Shown: positions 32,324 to 42,767, counted from the first letter of the stretch. The stretch: 64,000 bases of DNA from Phytophthora colocasiae (GCA_018806915.1 JAGKQI010000084.1:124001-188000), one strand, 5' to 3'. Numbers and translations: made by a program. Notes: generated by a model from the sequence alone, not told the origin.

Positions 32324-34817
32324 GTGTTGACCCGAGCCAGAAGCCGCCCCAGCCTTCTGGACTAGCTGGTTCAGCGCCTCCCTCGACGGGCAGTTGGCCA
32401 CCACGTGGTCCGCACCTCCGCACAGGAAGCAGGCCCTAGGGCCTCGACTGGTTTGGTAGTTAGAGCGAGAGTTGGAGCTCGTGTTCGGCGACTGTTGTTG
32501 CTGCTGGCGCTGGCCCGTTGACTGCTGTTGACGTTGGTACCCCCGAGGTAACTCGCACTCGACGTAGACGTGACCAGTTCCTTGGCAGTTCGAGCAAGTC
32601 GAGTTGTTCCGTCGGCAGTTAATTCGACTACACCCCAACGTGTGGCACCTTCCACACACGGTGAGTCCTTCCTGAGTGTATAAGTCAGGTCCCTGTCGAA
32701 CACCTCGAGTCGGAGTCACCGGTAGGATGTAGTTGGCTGGATCGCATACACTCCTTGACTAGTAGCAGGCATCGTTTGGTACTGAATAGCAGCCGCAGTA
32801 GTTCCTCCTTGGTTAGTTGCCGGAGCGGCAGCCTGCACTTGCTGTTGCGCTAAGAGACTCTGAGTCTGTTGCATCACAGCCAGCATTTGCTTCATCAAGT
32901 CATCATTCGCCGTTGACTTAGGAGGCTCGTCCTCGAAGTCAGCGTCGTCTTCCACTGGTAGGTGCTGGTTCTTGTACAGGAGCACTGCTACGGCTTGAGG
33001 TATTGAGTTTACCAAAGAAGTGTCTAGTGTGTTCCGCCACTGCTTGTTACGGAGTCCTGACAGGAAATACTGGTATCTCATCTCGGGGTCGAAGTACTGA
33101 GCGGCGTCACAGAGGCTTGAAATCAAGTCGCCCCACACTTCGGCCGACATACCTCTGGACCGTTTAGTCACCTTCAGTCGCTCAATCATCTGCAGAGGAG
33201 TCTGGCACACGAACTGGTTGTGGAAGCGAGCCCTCAGAGTGTTGAAGTCGTTAATCTGGGAGTAAGTCCACCATTCTTCACCAGTTTTGCCCTTAAGACA
33301 CTCCCTGAAGGCACTCAACCGTAAGGAGTCGTCAAGTCCTTCAGTAGCTCTCTCGAACGCACTCCAGAAGGATCGAGCTTTGTCTGCCGAGGCACCATCA
33401 GAGTAAAATGGTTGAATCATCCGGACTGCATTCTTGATGTTAGACGGCATACCCAGTGGAGGCCGAGTCACTTGGTATGCAGACTGTTGGTAGTTCGGAG
33501 TGTACTGACCGAGAAGTTGACCGGGAACTGGAGTGTATAGTTGACTACTCCTGCCCGTAGCGAGGTGTCCAGCAGTCACCATATTCGGAGCAGTCACCGG
33601 AGGTAGACTAGTCACAGGAGCCGAATTCCCAAGTGGTTGCTGTTGGCCCCAGTACGCACCCTGCCCAGTAGTCGCTTGTTGGTGACTAGTAGTGGCAGGA
33701 GTCGTCATCGCCGGTACCGAAGTCAACGGCGGAGCCACACTCATAGGAGTCATAAGTGCGCCGCCAGGGGGTACTTGAGTCGCAGGGGCATGAGTCACTT
33801 GAGGCGGAGCGGAGGCAGCTGCATAAGAGATAGGAGCTGGAGTGCCGTAGGAGAACCCGGCCGCTGCCGACCATCCGACTGGCTGAATAAACGGATTGTT
33901 CAGTCCGGTGCTCGGGTTACCAGGGGTCGCGCCAAGAGTCACATTCTGGTAACTCGGGATCGCCGAGCGAGTAGACTGAGGTATACTAGTAGCAGGAGTC
34001 ATCACAGGAGCAGTAGGGGGTTGTCCTGGGAGTTGACTACTCCATCCAGTCGGATTGGTCCCCGTAGAACTGGTAGCTGCATTCACGTCAGTCACAGCAC
34101 TAGGAGCGTAACCAGGTTGAGTCATCAGTTGGGGTGGGTAAAAGTAGTGTTTGGTGGCATCGACTACTCCCATAGTCGCTACTTCCGACTGAGCTGCAGA
34201 TGGAGTAGGGGGATTAGAACACCAGAAGTCATCGACTTCGTAGCAGACTGACTAGTCATGGAACTCGACGTTTGGAATTGAGCCTCACTCTGGGGCACTG
34301 AAGTCGTTGCCGCGAGTCCAGTACTAGGAGTCACTCCATGTAAGGTAAATCCGCCGTGAGTAGTTACGGGGCTAGCAAGTGGTCTAGCCTCTCCCCTCCT
34401 GGGTTCTGAAAGACTTCGAGTCAGCCGGGGTCTAGCAGGAGGAGGTTGTTGCGCCGGGCGAGTAGAACCAAGGGCAGCCCTCCGCACCATGGCCTGGACC
34501 GAGGACAGTCCCCCCGGAGCGGTTAAACTCGGCCTCCCCGGGTGCGTAGTAGCAGGAGGTCCTCCGAGCCCGAACCACGAAGTTGCAGGTTGGCTGTCAC
34601 TGCCACCCGGACTCGCGGGAGTCGCCGTAGGAGGGCGACTTGCTCCTCCCCTGAACCAAGAAGTAGCCGAAGGGCCCGCGCCACCATTTTCACTCGAGGT
34701 GGTGCTCCTGTCGTCGTCTCCGACACCAGGTCCGAACGACGACATCTCGATTTCGGGTTCTAGCTCGTCTTGTTCTCTCTCTTCTTGTGCAGCCTTGAGT
34801 TCTGGTAGTTGTCGCAC
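32321..34817 (-). pseudogene. Gypsy-3 gag, about 800 codons in three frames
   Basis: 34817-34179 is a Pro/Ser/Thr-rich N-terminal region. A shift near 34208 (G-run) leads into 34173-32716, with a Gln/Pro/Thr-rich stretch and then a capsid-like core: FWSAFERATEGLDDSLRLSA, GEEWWTYSQINDF, RYQYFLSGLRNKQWRNTLD. A one-base shift near 32718 leads into 32719-32321 with three CCHC/CCCC knuckles: CGRCHTLGCSRINC, CSNCQGTGHVYVEC, CFLCGGADHVVANC. It ends at TGA 32323-32321, in the same frame as pol. Three knuckles and the long disordered front are unusual next to the other gags here. The first start (34817) is not certain. Confidence 0.78.
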
Positions 34818-35154
34818 TCCCGCCCAGACAAACCACTCAGTTAACCAACTGACAACTAGCTGGTAAGTCAGAAGTACTTTGCTTCTTAGCCAAGGTGTTC
34901 ACTCGAAGTTCACTTCCGAAGGACTTCACCGACTTGATTTGCGTCTCCGGAACGGGTCGGATCCCGTCCTTTAGCGAAGTAGTAGGACACCTCCCTAGTT
35001 GACCCCTGTCGAACTAGCAGTGTAGAGACTCTTCACACTTAAGTGAGCGAGAGCAGTTCTCTCTCCGGTAGCAGATCTTGTAGGTGTAGTCTTCTTTTAG
35101 TGCTCACTCCGAGGACCCTTCTCCAGCAGGCAAGTACCCTGCTTCTCCACCACT
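34818..35154 (-). other. Gypsy-3 5' leader
   Basis: 337 bp between the PBS and the first gag frame. No gene seen; presumably the packaging leader. Confidence 0.5.
35141..35152 (-). promoter_or_regulatory. Gypsy-3 primer-binding site
   Basis: Minus strand TGGTGGAGAAGC, two bases after the 5' LTR. It differs from the site shared by Gypsy-1, -2 and -5, so another tRNA primer is implied. Confidence 0.65.
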
Positions 35155-35583
35155 TGTCGCGACCTGATAAGGATCGGGTACTAGCGGGCTGTTATGTGAG
35201 TGCAGGTCCGGGCAGGGAGGCAGAAGACTTAACTGAAACAAATGTAAGTGTCTTGTTGTTGTTCTTCTTCTTAGCAGGTAAAATCACGACTGACTAGTTA
35301 TGCCGGGAACTCACTGCTCCAATGCACACTTGTAAGGGTGACTCCCCGTCGAAACACTAGAGCGGGAGTCCTTGAGAGTGTCCTCCCTCCGCACGACACT
35401 CGCGGGAGGATGTAGATAGACGGCACAGACGGTAGTAAACGGGGACGTACCCCGGAGTGGACCTCGGACGGAACACTACGCCAAGTGGTCACAACACGAC
35501 GAGTGTGACGAATGACAAGGCCCCGAGGCATGGGGCACAGCCGTACACGCAGGTTCGAACGTCATATTCCCGGGCACGGGACA
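35155..35583 (-). repeat. Gypsy-3 5' LTR (429 bp)
   Basis: Second copy of 21923-22351, same length. Confidence 0.93.
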
Positions 35584-35671
35584 GTGTCGTTCTTGCTGCG
35601 GCATCAGCCGTACATCCCCGCTCTGCCTGAATTAGGACGTCAAGTTTCACGTTTCCTAGGACCGTCCTAAC

Positions 35672-36471
35672 TTGTCTCTAAGTGAGGCCTGCATCTACGA
35701 TTCCATTGCTCTTCTGGACTGGATCTGGGATTCCAGCTGCACTTCTATCGATGAGAGATCGTCTGGGTGGTCACTAACCAGTTTCCTTCGAAGTGACAAT
35801 AGCTACTACAAGTGGGAATTTGCCAAGGGGATGGAATTTGTTGCACGTGGTGGAAATTTGAAGATTCTGGGATGGTTTTTTCAACATTTTGAAGGTTGTG
35901 GCGTAACTATGGATATCGTGGCCTTGGCAGCTGGCAATGGCCACTTGGAGGTGTTGATTTACTTGCAAGAGCACACAACCGTTGTGCACGAAAATTTCCC
36001 CGACAACTGGACTGGTCCTGGTCATTACGCGTGCTGGAGAGGTGATGGTACGGTGATGGTATCATTTTGGCTTGTAAACAAGGCCATGGTAACGTCGCCC
36101 AATGGCTGGTGGAAAATAGGCCACATGCTCTCACTGTTGAAGAGACCGAGACCATCATTAGTTTTGCTTTGGTTGGTGGTCTTATGGATCTTGCTCAGTC
36201 CCTTGTACCAGCAGACAGACATATCACTGACTATGTTTCAGTGTTTTCCCATTTGCTAGCTATAGAGATGGCAGTTACTACTGACCGGCTGAACCTGGGT
36301 TACTTTGAGAATAATGTTATTGCTGTAGTGCACACCTTAGTAGAAGCTGGACGTCTGGACCTGATCAAGCGTGTCTGCAAGCATCTTCCCAGGGATGACG
36401 AGAATCTCCGCGATATATTAGGATTTAGCGAGGGAGATGACGCTTACGAGTGGAGACTTGTGGTCAAGGAG
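35672..36471 (+). pseudogene. Ankyrin gene, 5'-middle fragment
   Basis: Starts after Gypsy-3 without an ATG (the first start-like codon is TTG at 35672). SLSEACIYDSIALLDWIW matches the usual opening of these proteins. One repeat, ALAAGNGHLEVLIYLQEH, then the frame is shifted at 36041-36062 and resumes as ACKQGHGNVAQWLVENR to WRLVVKE at 36471, where Gypsy-5 is inserted. Confidence 0.8.
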
Positions 36472-36681
36472 TATAATGACGGAGCACTAGTTCAGATGAA
36501 GTTTTGTGTATTGTGCAAAATGCAGAGTGAGAAACTTCGACACGGAGGTGTTGCTGAACACGACGTCCTTCGAAGTCCTTTGTTGGTTCACGAAGTCCTT
36601 GGCATTCTTCAAGAAGGGAACATACAAGGGTTGCGATTAGGCTGTTTGTCAACAGGGGCCACGGCCGCACTGTAAGGATTG
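36472..36681 (-). repeat. Gypsy-5 3' LTR, distal piece
   Basis: 210 bp equal to 47514-47723 except C at 36578 versus A at 47620. Interrupted by Gypsy-4 after GATTG. Confidence 0.9.
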
Positions 36682-37129
36682 TGTAGTGAATTGCAGGTTT
36701 ACACCTCGGTTTCACTTGCAGTTCGAGCCGGAGCTGGGGGTGTCTACCCAGATGCGTCTACATCCAAGTGGTTGGAGGACAATGGGTGGAAGTTTAGTGG
36801 TGTGTCTGACGCCTGACGGCTGACGACATCACAGACACTCGGACAGCCAGTGTCCGTGTGAGCTGTACTAGGATTTAGTAGGGCCTGCTGCATGTTTCCT
36901 TTTGTGTGAATGTGTGTCCATTTTCTACTGCTGCCTGTCGCTCTGATCAAGTGGCAGCAGCACTGAGAAGGAACGGGCTGGCTAGCGCCAGACCCACGAT
37001 CCTGCTCACTCTTCAATTTGCTAGGGACTAGTCAAATACATTCGGCCTCTACTTCCGTGCGGGTTGGCCCCCGCATCGCTGTGTGTTCGACCCTCCCTAC
37101 TTCGCTTCAAAATCCCGGGCGATACTACA
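36682..37129 (+). repeat. Gypsy-4 5' LTR (448 bp)
   Basis: TGTAGTGAAT to GATACTACA. Equal length to 42237-42684. A minus-strand frame inside it (36744-37016) is just LTR sequence. Confidence 0.94.
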
Positions 37130-37273
37130 AAGAATTCTTTAGTGGAATTACCACTGTTCGTGCGCTACCAATCGACGTACGCTCAGTGACGTTGAAACAA
37201 TCAATTGCTGTTCGTCTACGACAGTTCGTCTACGACAGCAAGTACAACTTTTAAGCAGCGCGACCATCTGAAG

Positions 37274-37996
37274 ATGCAACGTGCTGACCCCCAAACCGGT
37301 ACAGTACCGGTGTTTCTGCCGGTGTTGCCACCCAAGATCAAGTCTATCTCTCACGAGGCGCTCGTGCGTTGGAAGAAGGAGCGTCGAGACTATGAGACCA
37401 AGCTCCGTAACCGATGCAGAGTGACTGGAGAAGACTACCACGCGGTGGTTGAACAGATCCAAGACTCGTTCGACGCAGACCTCCTCGACGTTTTCTGTGA
37501 GTTCCAGTTGAATGTGGAAACTAGGGACGTGACGGAGGGGATGCTGATCGCGGCGATCGAGCACATCTTAGGGAGCGTCAAGAACAAGGCGCTACCTGAC
37601 ATCAAAGAACTCTTCAAGAAGGAACTCAAGATGAACTTGGCGGAGAGCGACGTGACAGCTCGCGTCATGGACTACTTCAAGTGCTTTCAGACTATCGTCG
37701 CCGACAATGGCTTGGCAGACTGTTTCAATCTCGAACGCGGAACTCGAGAGAAGTGCAAGAGGTTAATTTCTGGGCTGAAGCCGCCGATGCTGAAGGAAGA
37801 AGTGAAGCAAGCTATTCGCTACACCCACGCTGCAGCTGAAAAAGACCCAAAAGAACTGTTCCGCCTCATCATCGAGAAAGCGACGGAACTCGAGAAGCAG
37901 TACCTCCGTTTGAAGGCGCAAAAATGTGATGTTTCGAGACAAGAGGAGAAGCCGAAGACAAAACACGCTTCTAAGTCTAAAGACAAACAGAGCTAA
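37274..37996 (+). CDS. Gypsy-4 gag, ended by in-frame TAA before the zinc knuckle
   Basis: 240 residues from the ATG at 37274 (MQRADPQTGTVPVFLPVL); the frame is open further up but only from non-ATG codons. Helical, charged, capsid-like sequence (ALVRWKKERRDYETKLRNRC, MDYFKCFQTIVADNGLADCF). It ends KSKDKQS-TAA. The same frame continues directly after the stop with a CPKCNAMHWLREC knuckle and then pol. Either the stop is a mutation or it is read through. Confidence 0.82.
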   Translation: MQRADPQTGTVPVFLPVLPPKIKSISHEALVRWKKERRDYETKLRNRCRVTGEDYHAVVEQIQDSFDADLLDVFCEFQLNVETRDVTEGMLIAAIEHILGSVKNKALPDIKELFKKELKMNLAESDVTARVMDYFKCFQTIVADNGLADCFNLERGTREKCKRLISGLKPPMLKEEVKQAIRYTHAAAEKDPKELFRLIIEKATELEKQYLRLKAQKCDVSRQEEKPKTKHASKSKDKQS

Positions 37997-40900
37997 CCTG
38001 CGGTCCAGGCCAAGACCAAACAGGACCAGAAGAGCAATTCTACCTCGGACTCGAAGTTGAAGACTTCAAAGACGCCTCGTCCGCCACCAGGACCGTGTCC
38101 CAAGTGCAACGCAATGCATTGGTTACGTGAATGTCCAGAGGCAACTGAGAATGAAAAGACTGAGTTGCTCAAGCGCTTCCGTAGCGCGCGTAAAGCTAAG
38201 AAAGCAAAGACGAAGCGACTGGGTGAACTTCTACCAACTGCAGACCGTACAGTCCTATTAAATGGAGTGTTGGAGCTTCCCTATTGTCCAGATAGTGGTT
38301 CGGACCATACAATTATTGGCCGATCACACTGGAAGCAATTATTGGCACTGGATCCTGAAGTCCAAGTCGAACAACTTGAAGTTCCTGTGCAGAACCAAAC
38401 CTTCGGAGCTAAGAAAGTGATGGCGCTACAGAAGGCGAAGCTTCACGTAAGGATCCACACGGCAGTTGGGCCAGTGGTGCCGATGAATCTGGTCAACGTT
38501 CTCGTTGTTGACTGTGACGACGACGAGTTCATCGTTGGAAACGACCTCCTTACGCTGCTAGGGATTAACGTCGACCGCCAACTTGAACAATTAGCTAGCC
38601 GTGGTGATGATGAGTTGGCTGGCGATCCAATCCCCCTCGAAGCTGATGAAATGCCAGTGCAAGTGGATGGATCTCTTCCAAGTGATGATGTGGACATTTT
38701 TGCCGCTGTGGAGAAGTTGGTTGACAGAGAGGTGGATTGTGGTTTTCCGTTGGAGCACGTGGAGCAATTGCGCACAATTGTGCACGCATATGACGTTTGG
38801 CGTCTGGAATTACGCGCGGATCCTCCGGCAAATGTACCGCCGTTGGAAGTACAGTTGCAGGATGGGGCTCGACCCACAAAATGTAAGCCCCGCAAATATC
38901 CTCCTCACATTCGCAAGTTCCTCCAAGAGTTTAACGACCGTCTTGTTGAACTAGGACTGGTTTATGAGAACCCGAAGAGCCGCTGGTCGAGCCCTGTGCT
39001 CCCAGTGAAGAAGTCTTCGGACCTCCTGGATCTACGACAGACAGTTGACTACAGACTCACGAACGCCCAGACCAACATCATGGCAGCTGTCATGCCTATT
39101 CTTTCGTTAGTGGTGGAACATGCAAGTGGAATGAAACACTTTGGATTATTTGATTTTCTTAAGGGGTTCTGGCAATTGCCTTTAGCTACGCTGTGTCAGG
39201 AGTGGTTCTCGTATATGACAGACGCGAAGATTTTCACACCCAGGCGAGTTCCCCAAGGATGTAGCGATGCCGCCATCCATTTCCAGAAGACGATGGAAGA
39301 ATGTTTCAGCAGCCTCCTCTACAAGCACCTATTAATCTGGATTGACGACCTCCTACTGTATGCAGATAACATTGAGACCTACTTGGAGAAACTCGCTGTG
39401 TTTTTCTCTCTCCTAAACGAGTTCGGGCTCAAGTTGAGTGCTAAGAAGACAAGCTTGTACCAGACGGAGGTCAAGTGGTGCGGGAAACTCATCAATGGCG
39501 ACGGCGTCCGCCATGATCCCGAGAGAATCGAGACGCTCCGTTCAATGCCGTATCCCACCACGGCTGGTGAACTCCAGCAGTTCGTCTGTGCAATAAACTG
39601 GATGCGTGAAAGTATCGTGGATTTCGCTCGTGAGGTCAAGCCGCTCCAGAGTCGACTGGACGTTGCACTCGCCGATACAAAGCGTACGAGACGAGCTGCA
39701 GCTGGAATCAACGTAGAGCTTACCCCTGAAGAGCGCCTAGCTTTCGATCGAGTCAAGGATATGCTGGCTGACGCAGCAACCTTGGCGTTCACGGACGATA
39801 ACGCTACAACCTGCCTGTTCACAGACGCGAGTGACATCGGTTGGGCAGTGATTGTAACGCAGGTAGAAAACTTTGACTCAAAGACACCTGTGACGGAGCA
39901 GCAACACAAGTTGTTAACTTGTATGAGCGGGACTTTCACCGGTAGCCAGCTTAACTGGACCGTCATTGGAAAGGAGGCTCTCCCGATAGTCCTAGCTTGT
40001 GAAAAGCTGGACTACCTCCTTCTACGACCCAAGCCTTTCAGGATGTTCTGCGATCACCGGAATTTGGTGCACGTATTTGCACCTGATGAAAGTGTCAAGA
40101 AACACGTGAAGGGAAAGTTACTGCGTTGGGCTATGAAACTCATGGGATTCCAGTATATCGTGGAGCACGTACCTGGGCCCGACAACGTATGGGCCGACAT
40201 GGCCTCTCGGTGGGCTGGCAACCACACTCATACAGCCACTTTGAAGAGGCTGAAGTCGTTCCGACGTCGCCAAACTCGCCGTCGCACTGAGCTCCGACCA
40301 CTTGACCACGACAATTTCGTGTGGCCTTCTTTCGCTGAGATCGTGGAGACACAGTCAAAGTTTGAACCTCCCGTCGGTGTCGTACGCTCAGAGGAAGGTG
40401 TTCTCATGTTGAATGATTGTATTTGGATTCCTGCCGAAGCTGTTGATCTCATTCGAAGGCTGTGCATTGTGGCACATTGTGGCAGCCAAGGGCACCGTGG
40501 CCAGCAAGCGATGGCATCGCATCTCCAACGCCTATTCTCGATCGATAACTTACGGAGAACTGTGGCAACATTTGTGAATGATTGTTTGCTCTGTCTGCAT
40601 TCCCGAGGGGGAAAAATCATTCCAAGACCGTGGGGAGAACTGATAGATTGCAGTGAGCGAAACAAAGTCCTTCATTTTGATTTCCTTTACCTGGGACCAA
40701 GCTATGGATCGAGTTGCTACATCCTGGCACTCAAGGACCATGCCACTCACTACTGTGAGCTCGTGGTGGCGGACTCAGCTGAAAGTACAGTGGTGGTAGA
40801 AGCTCTACTAGCCTGGCATTCTCGTTATGGAGTACCGCCGTCCTGGGTATCGGATCAAGGGACACACTTCAAGAACGAAGTCGTCGCTGAGTTAAGCCGC

Positions 40901-42166
40901 AGACTCCGCACGCAGCAGACGTTTACGCCGGCATACAGTCCTTGGGTGAACGGCTCGATTGAGCGAATCAACCGAGATATTCTCCAGGTCATCCGTGCCA
41001 TGACGCTGAAGTACCGGATCAGCCCCAAAGACTGGGTGTACCTCGTGCCTTTAGTGCAGTCAAATTTGAATCACACCGTGGTGCCCTCACTAGGCAACCA
41101 TTCGCCATTGGAATTGTTCACGGGACTGGAGAACCCGACGCCATTGAACGAGTTCTATCTGTCGGACGAACGTCATCTGCTAACTATCCCTGCCAGTGCT
41201 GGGATTGATGACTACTTAAAAAACCTACGAGAGAGTATACGATCAATGCATTGCGCGATGGAGGACAAACGTGAGAAACAGAAACTTCTGAACAAGAAAC
41301 GTGAACGTGGTGAGAATGTGGTTAATTTTACTGTTGGCGATTACGTTCTACGGTCCAGAGTGGACGAGAAGCACGGCAACAAGTTGCAGGTAATGTGGAT
41401 CGGCCCGTACAGAGTGACGAGAGCCGACGCACACTCGTTCCGTGTCAAGCACTTGGTAACTGGTGATGAACAAGACGTCCACGCTTCAAGACTGAAGTTC
41501 TACTCTGATGATAGCCTAGCTGTGACGGACGAGCTTCTAGAACACGTATCCTCGCAAGGTATCGTGTTGGCGGTGGACAAGCTAAAGGATCACAGGTGGA
41601 ATGGTGACATTAAGGACTTCGAGATCCTGGTCGGTTGGAAAGGATTACAACCAATTGAGGATTCGTTCGAACCTATGGGTGATCTAGCCAAGGAGATTCG
41701 AGTGCTAGTAGGGAACTACGTGACAAGTACGGATGATCAACGGCTCCAGAAGCGCTGGCAAGAACTTCAAGGTGGACGCAGGGACAATGTGCTGCACCAA
41801 CTACATCAGCATGTTCAAGAAACACGAACAACCGATGCACTACCGTCGACTAGTGATAAGCGTGGACCCCAGGGTGACGCTCGGCAGGCACGGCCTCGTC
41901 TTACTGGACGGAAACGACGACGCAGAACCGCTAGTAGAAGGGTGCAGAGTAATGACCGAACGATTGAGGGAGCCCCTCAAGCCGACTCGGGACCAACATT
42001 GGGGCAGACTGTGGACGAAGATGGTGAGCCGCACCAGGGTGCCGAGGTCCAAGAGCCTCCACCTCTTCGAGGTCGCCAAGTACGAGCTGAAACGCGAGTT
42101 GGGACGCCTTCACGAATTCAGCTCCGCCGTTCAAGTCGCCGTAAGGACCGAGGCCAGGGCAGTTAG
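37997..42166 (+). CDS. Gypsy-4 pol (nucleocapsid knuckle-PR-RT-RNase H-INT-chromodomain)
   Basis: Intact frame. CPKCNAMHWLREC (about 38098), protease LPYCPDSGSDHTIIG (DSGS near 38293). RT: LDLRQTVDYRLTNAQ, HFGLFDFLKGFWQLPL, RRVPQGCSDAAIHFQ; the catalytic box reads WIDD (near 39340) instead of YxDD. RNase H: CLFTDASDIGWAVIVTQ and FCDHRNLVHVF. Integrase: HRGQQAMASHLQ with CLLCLHS, HFDFLYLGP, VSDQGTHFKN, YSPWVNGSIERINRD. Chromodomain near 41570-41680 (FEILVGWKGLQPIEDSFEP). There is no ATG near the start; expression as a gag fusion is needed. The best-preserved pol here. Confidence 0.9.
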   Translation, partial: PAVQAKTKQDQKSNSTSDSKLKTSKTPRPPPGPCPKCNAMHWLRECPEATENEKTELLKRFRSARKAKKAKTKRLGELLPTADRTVLLNGVLELPYCPDSGSDHTIIGRSHWKQLLALDPEVQVEQLEVPVQNQTFGAKKVMALQKAKLHVRIHTAVGPVVPMNLVNVLVVDCDDDEFIVGNDLLTLLGINVDRQLEQLASRGDDELAGDPIPLEADEMPVQVDGSLPSDDVDIFAAVEKLVDREVDCGFPLEHVEQLRTIVHAYDVWRLELRADPPANVPPLEVQLQDGARPTKCKPRKYPPHIRKFLQEFNDRLVELGLVYENPKSRWSSPVLPVKKSSDLLDLRQTVDYRLTNAQTNIMAAVMPILSLVVEHASGMKHFGLFDFLKGFWQLPLATLCQEWFSYMTDAKIFTPRRVPQGCSDAAIHFQKTMEECFSSLLYKHLLIWIDDLLLYADNIETYLEKLAVFFSLLNEFGLKLSAKKTSLYQTEVKWCGKLINGDGVRHDPERIETLRSMPYPTTAGELQQFVCAINWMRESIVDFAREVKPLQSRLDVALADTKRTRRAAAGINVELTPEERLAFDRVKDMLADAATLAFTDDNATTCLFTDASDIGWAVIVTQVENFDSKTPVTEQQHKLLTCMSGTFTGSQLNWTVIGKEALPIVLACEKLDYLLLRPKPFRMFCDHRNLVHVFAPDESVKKHVKGKLLRWAMKLMGFQYIVEHVPGPDNVWADMASRWAGNHTHTATLKRLKSFRRRQTRRRTELRPLDHDNFVWPSFAEIVETQSKFEPPVGVVRSEEGVLMLNDCIWIPAEAVDLIRRLCIVAHCGSQGHRGQQAMASHLQRLFSIDNLRRTVATFVNDCLLCLHSRGGKIIPRPWGELIDCSERNKVLHFDFLYLGPSYGSSCYILALKDHATHYCELVVADSAESTVVVEALLAWHSRYGVPPSWVSDQGTHFKNEVVAELSRRLRTQQTFTPAYSPWVNGSIERINRDILQVIRAMTLKYRISPKDWVYLVPLVQSNLNHTVVPSLGNHSPLELFTGLENPTPLNEFYLSDERHLLTIPASAGIDDYLKNLRESIRSMHCAMEDKREKQKLLNKKRERGENVVNFTVGDYVLRSRVDEKHGNKLQVMWIGPYRVTRADAHSFRVKHLVTGDEQDVHASRLKFYSDDSLAVTDELLEHVSSQGIVLAVDKLKDHRWNGDIKDFEILVGWKGLQPIEDSFEPMGDLAKEIRVLVGNYVTSTDDQRLQKRWQELQGGRRDNVLHQLHQHVQETRTTDALPSTSDKRGPQGDARQARPRLTGRKRRRRTASRRVQSNDRTIEGAPQADSGPTLGQTVDEDGEPHQGAEVQEPPPLRGRQVRAETRVGTPSRIQLRRSSRRKDRGQGS

Positions 42167-42236
42167 TTGCTTGGTGAGCACTACTGCGGCGGAGACCGGT
42201 ACGACGAGGACAGGTGAAACCGAGCTTCGGGGGCTG

Positions 42237-42684
42237 TGTAGTGAATTGCAGGTTTACACCTCGGTTTCACTTGCAGTTCGAGCCGGAGCTGGGGGTGTCT
42301 ACCCAGATGCGTCTACATCCAAGTGGTTGGAGGACAATGGGTGGAAGTTTAGTGGTGTGTCTGACGCCTGACGGCTGACGACATCACAGACACTCGGACA
42401 GCCAGTGTCCGTGTGAGCTGTACTAGGATTTAGTAGGGCCTGCTGCATGTTTCCTTTTGTGTGAATGTGTGTCCATTTTCTACTGCTGCCTGTCGCTCTG
42501 ATCAAGTGGCAGCAGCACTGAGAAGGAACGGGCTGGCTAGCGCCAGACCCACGATCCTGCTCACTCTTCAATTTGCTAGGGACTAGTCAAATACATTCGG
42601 CCTCTACTTCCGTGCGGGTTGGCCCCCGCATCGCTGTGTGTTCGACCCTCCCTACTTCGCTTCAAAATCCCGGGCGATACTACA
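42237..42684 (+). repeat. Gypsy-4 3' LTR (448 bp)
   Basis: Second copy, followed by the TSD GATTG. Confidence 0.94.
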
Positions 42685-42689
42685 GATTG

Positions 42690-42755
42690 TAAGTCCTTGA
42701 GCACCACAACTTGTAGATAGACGACATTCTTCAGCGATGGTCTCCGAACATTACA
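42690..42755 (-). repeat. Gypsy-5 3' LTR, proximal piece
   Basis: 66 bp continuing the LTR after the repeated GATTG (42685-42689). 210 + 66 = 276 bp, the length of the intact copy. Confidence 0.9.
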
Positions 42756-42767
42756 TCCTCCCAGGAC

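Larger units (their letters stand above)
21923..35583 (-). mobile_element. Gypsy-3: 13.7-kb Ty3/Gypsy element with extra genes (minus strand)
   Basis: 429-bp LTRs at 21923-22351 and 35155-35583; 4-bp TSD GTGT (21919-21922 and 35584-35587). Minus-strand order: PBS, long gag with three zinc knuckles, in-frame TGA, pol (PR-RT-RNase H-INT), then a region with an opposite-strand gene (23819-25452), then a sense-strand multi-pass membrane protein reaching into the 3' LTR. It is much longer than the other four elements and has a distinct base pattern rich in AGTC/GACT. Confidence 0.93.
36682..42684 (+). mobile_element. Gypsy-4: divergent 6.0-kb Ty3/Gypsy element inside the Gypsy-5 LTR
   Basis: 448-bp LTRs at 36682-37129 and 42237-42684; TSD GATTG (36677-36681 and 42685-42689). 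Plus strand: gag, an in-frame TAA, then a single 1390-codon pol with no frameshift. It interrupts the LTR of Gypsy-5, so it is the youngest insertion in this cluster. LTRs identical by eye. RT and protease motifs differ from the other four elements. Confidence 0.95.

Noticed and set aside
36463..36675. Ankyrin frame continuing to 36675
   Set aside because: Beyond 36471 the frame is Gypsy-5 LTR sequence, as the copy at 47514 proves.
36744..37016. 90-residue minus frame, repeated at 42299-42571
   Set aside because: Exact repeat because both lie in the Gypsy-4 LTRs; no coding features.
41733..42371. 212-residue plus frame over the end of Gypsy-4 pol and its 3' LTR
   Set aside because: It overlaps the intact pol end in another frame and crosses the LTR border; no domain.
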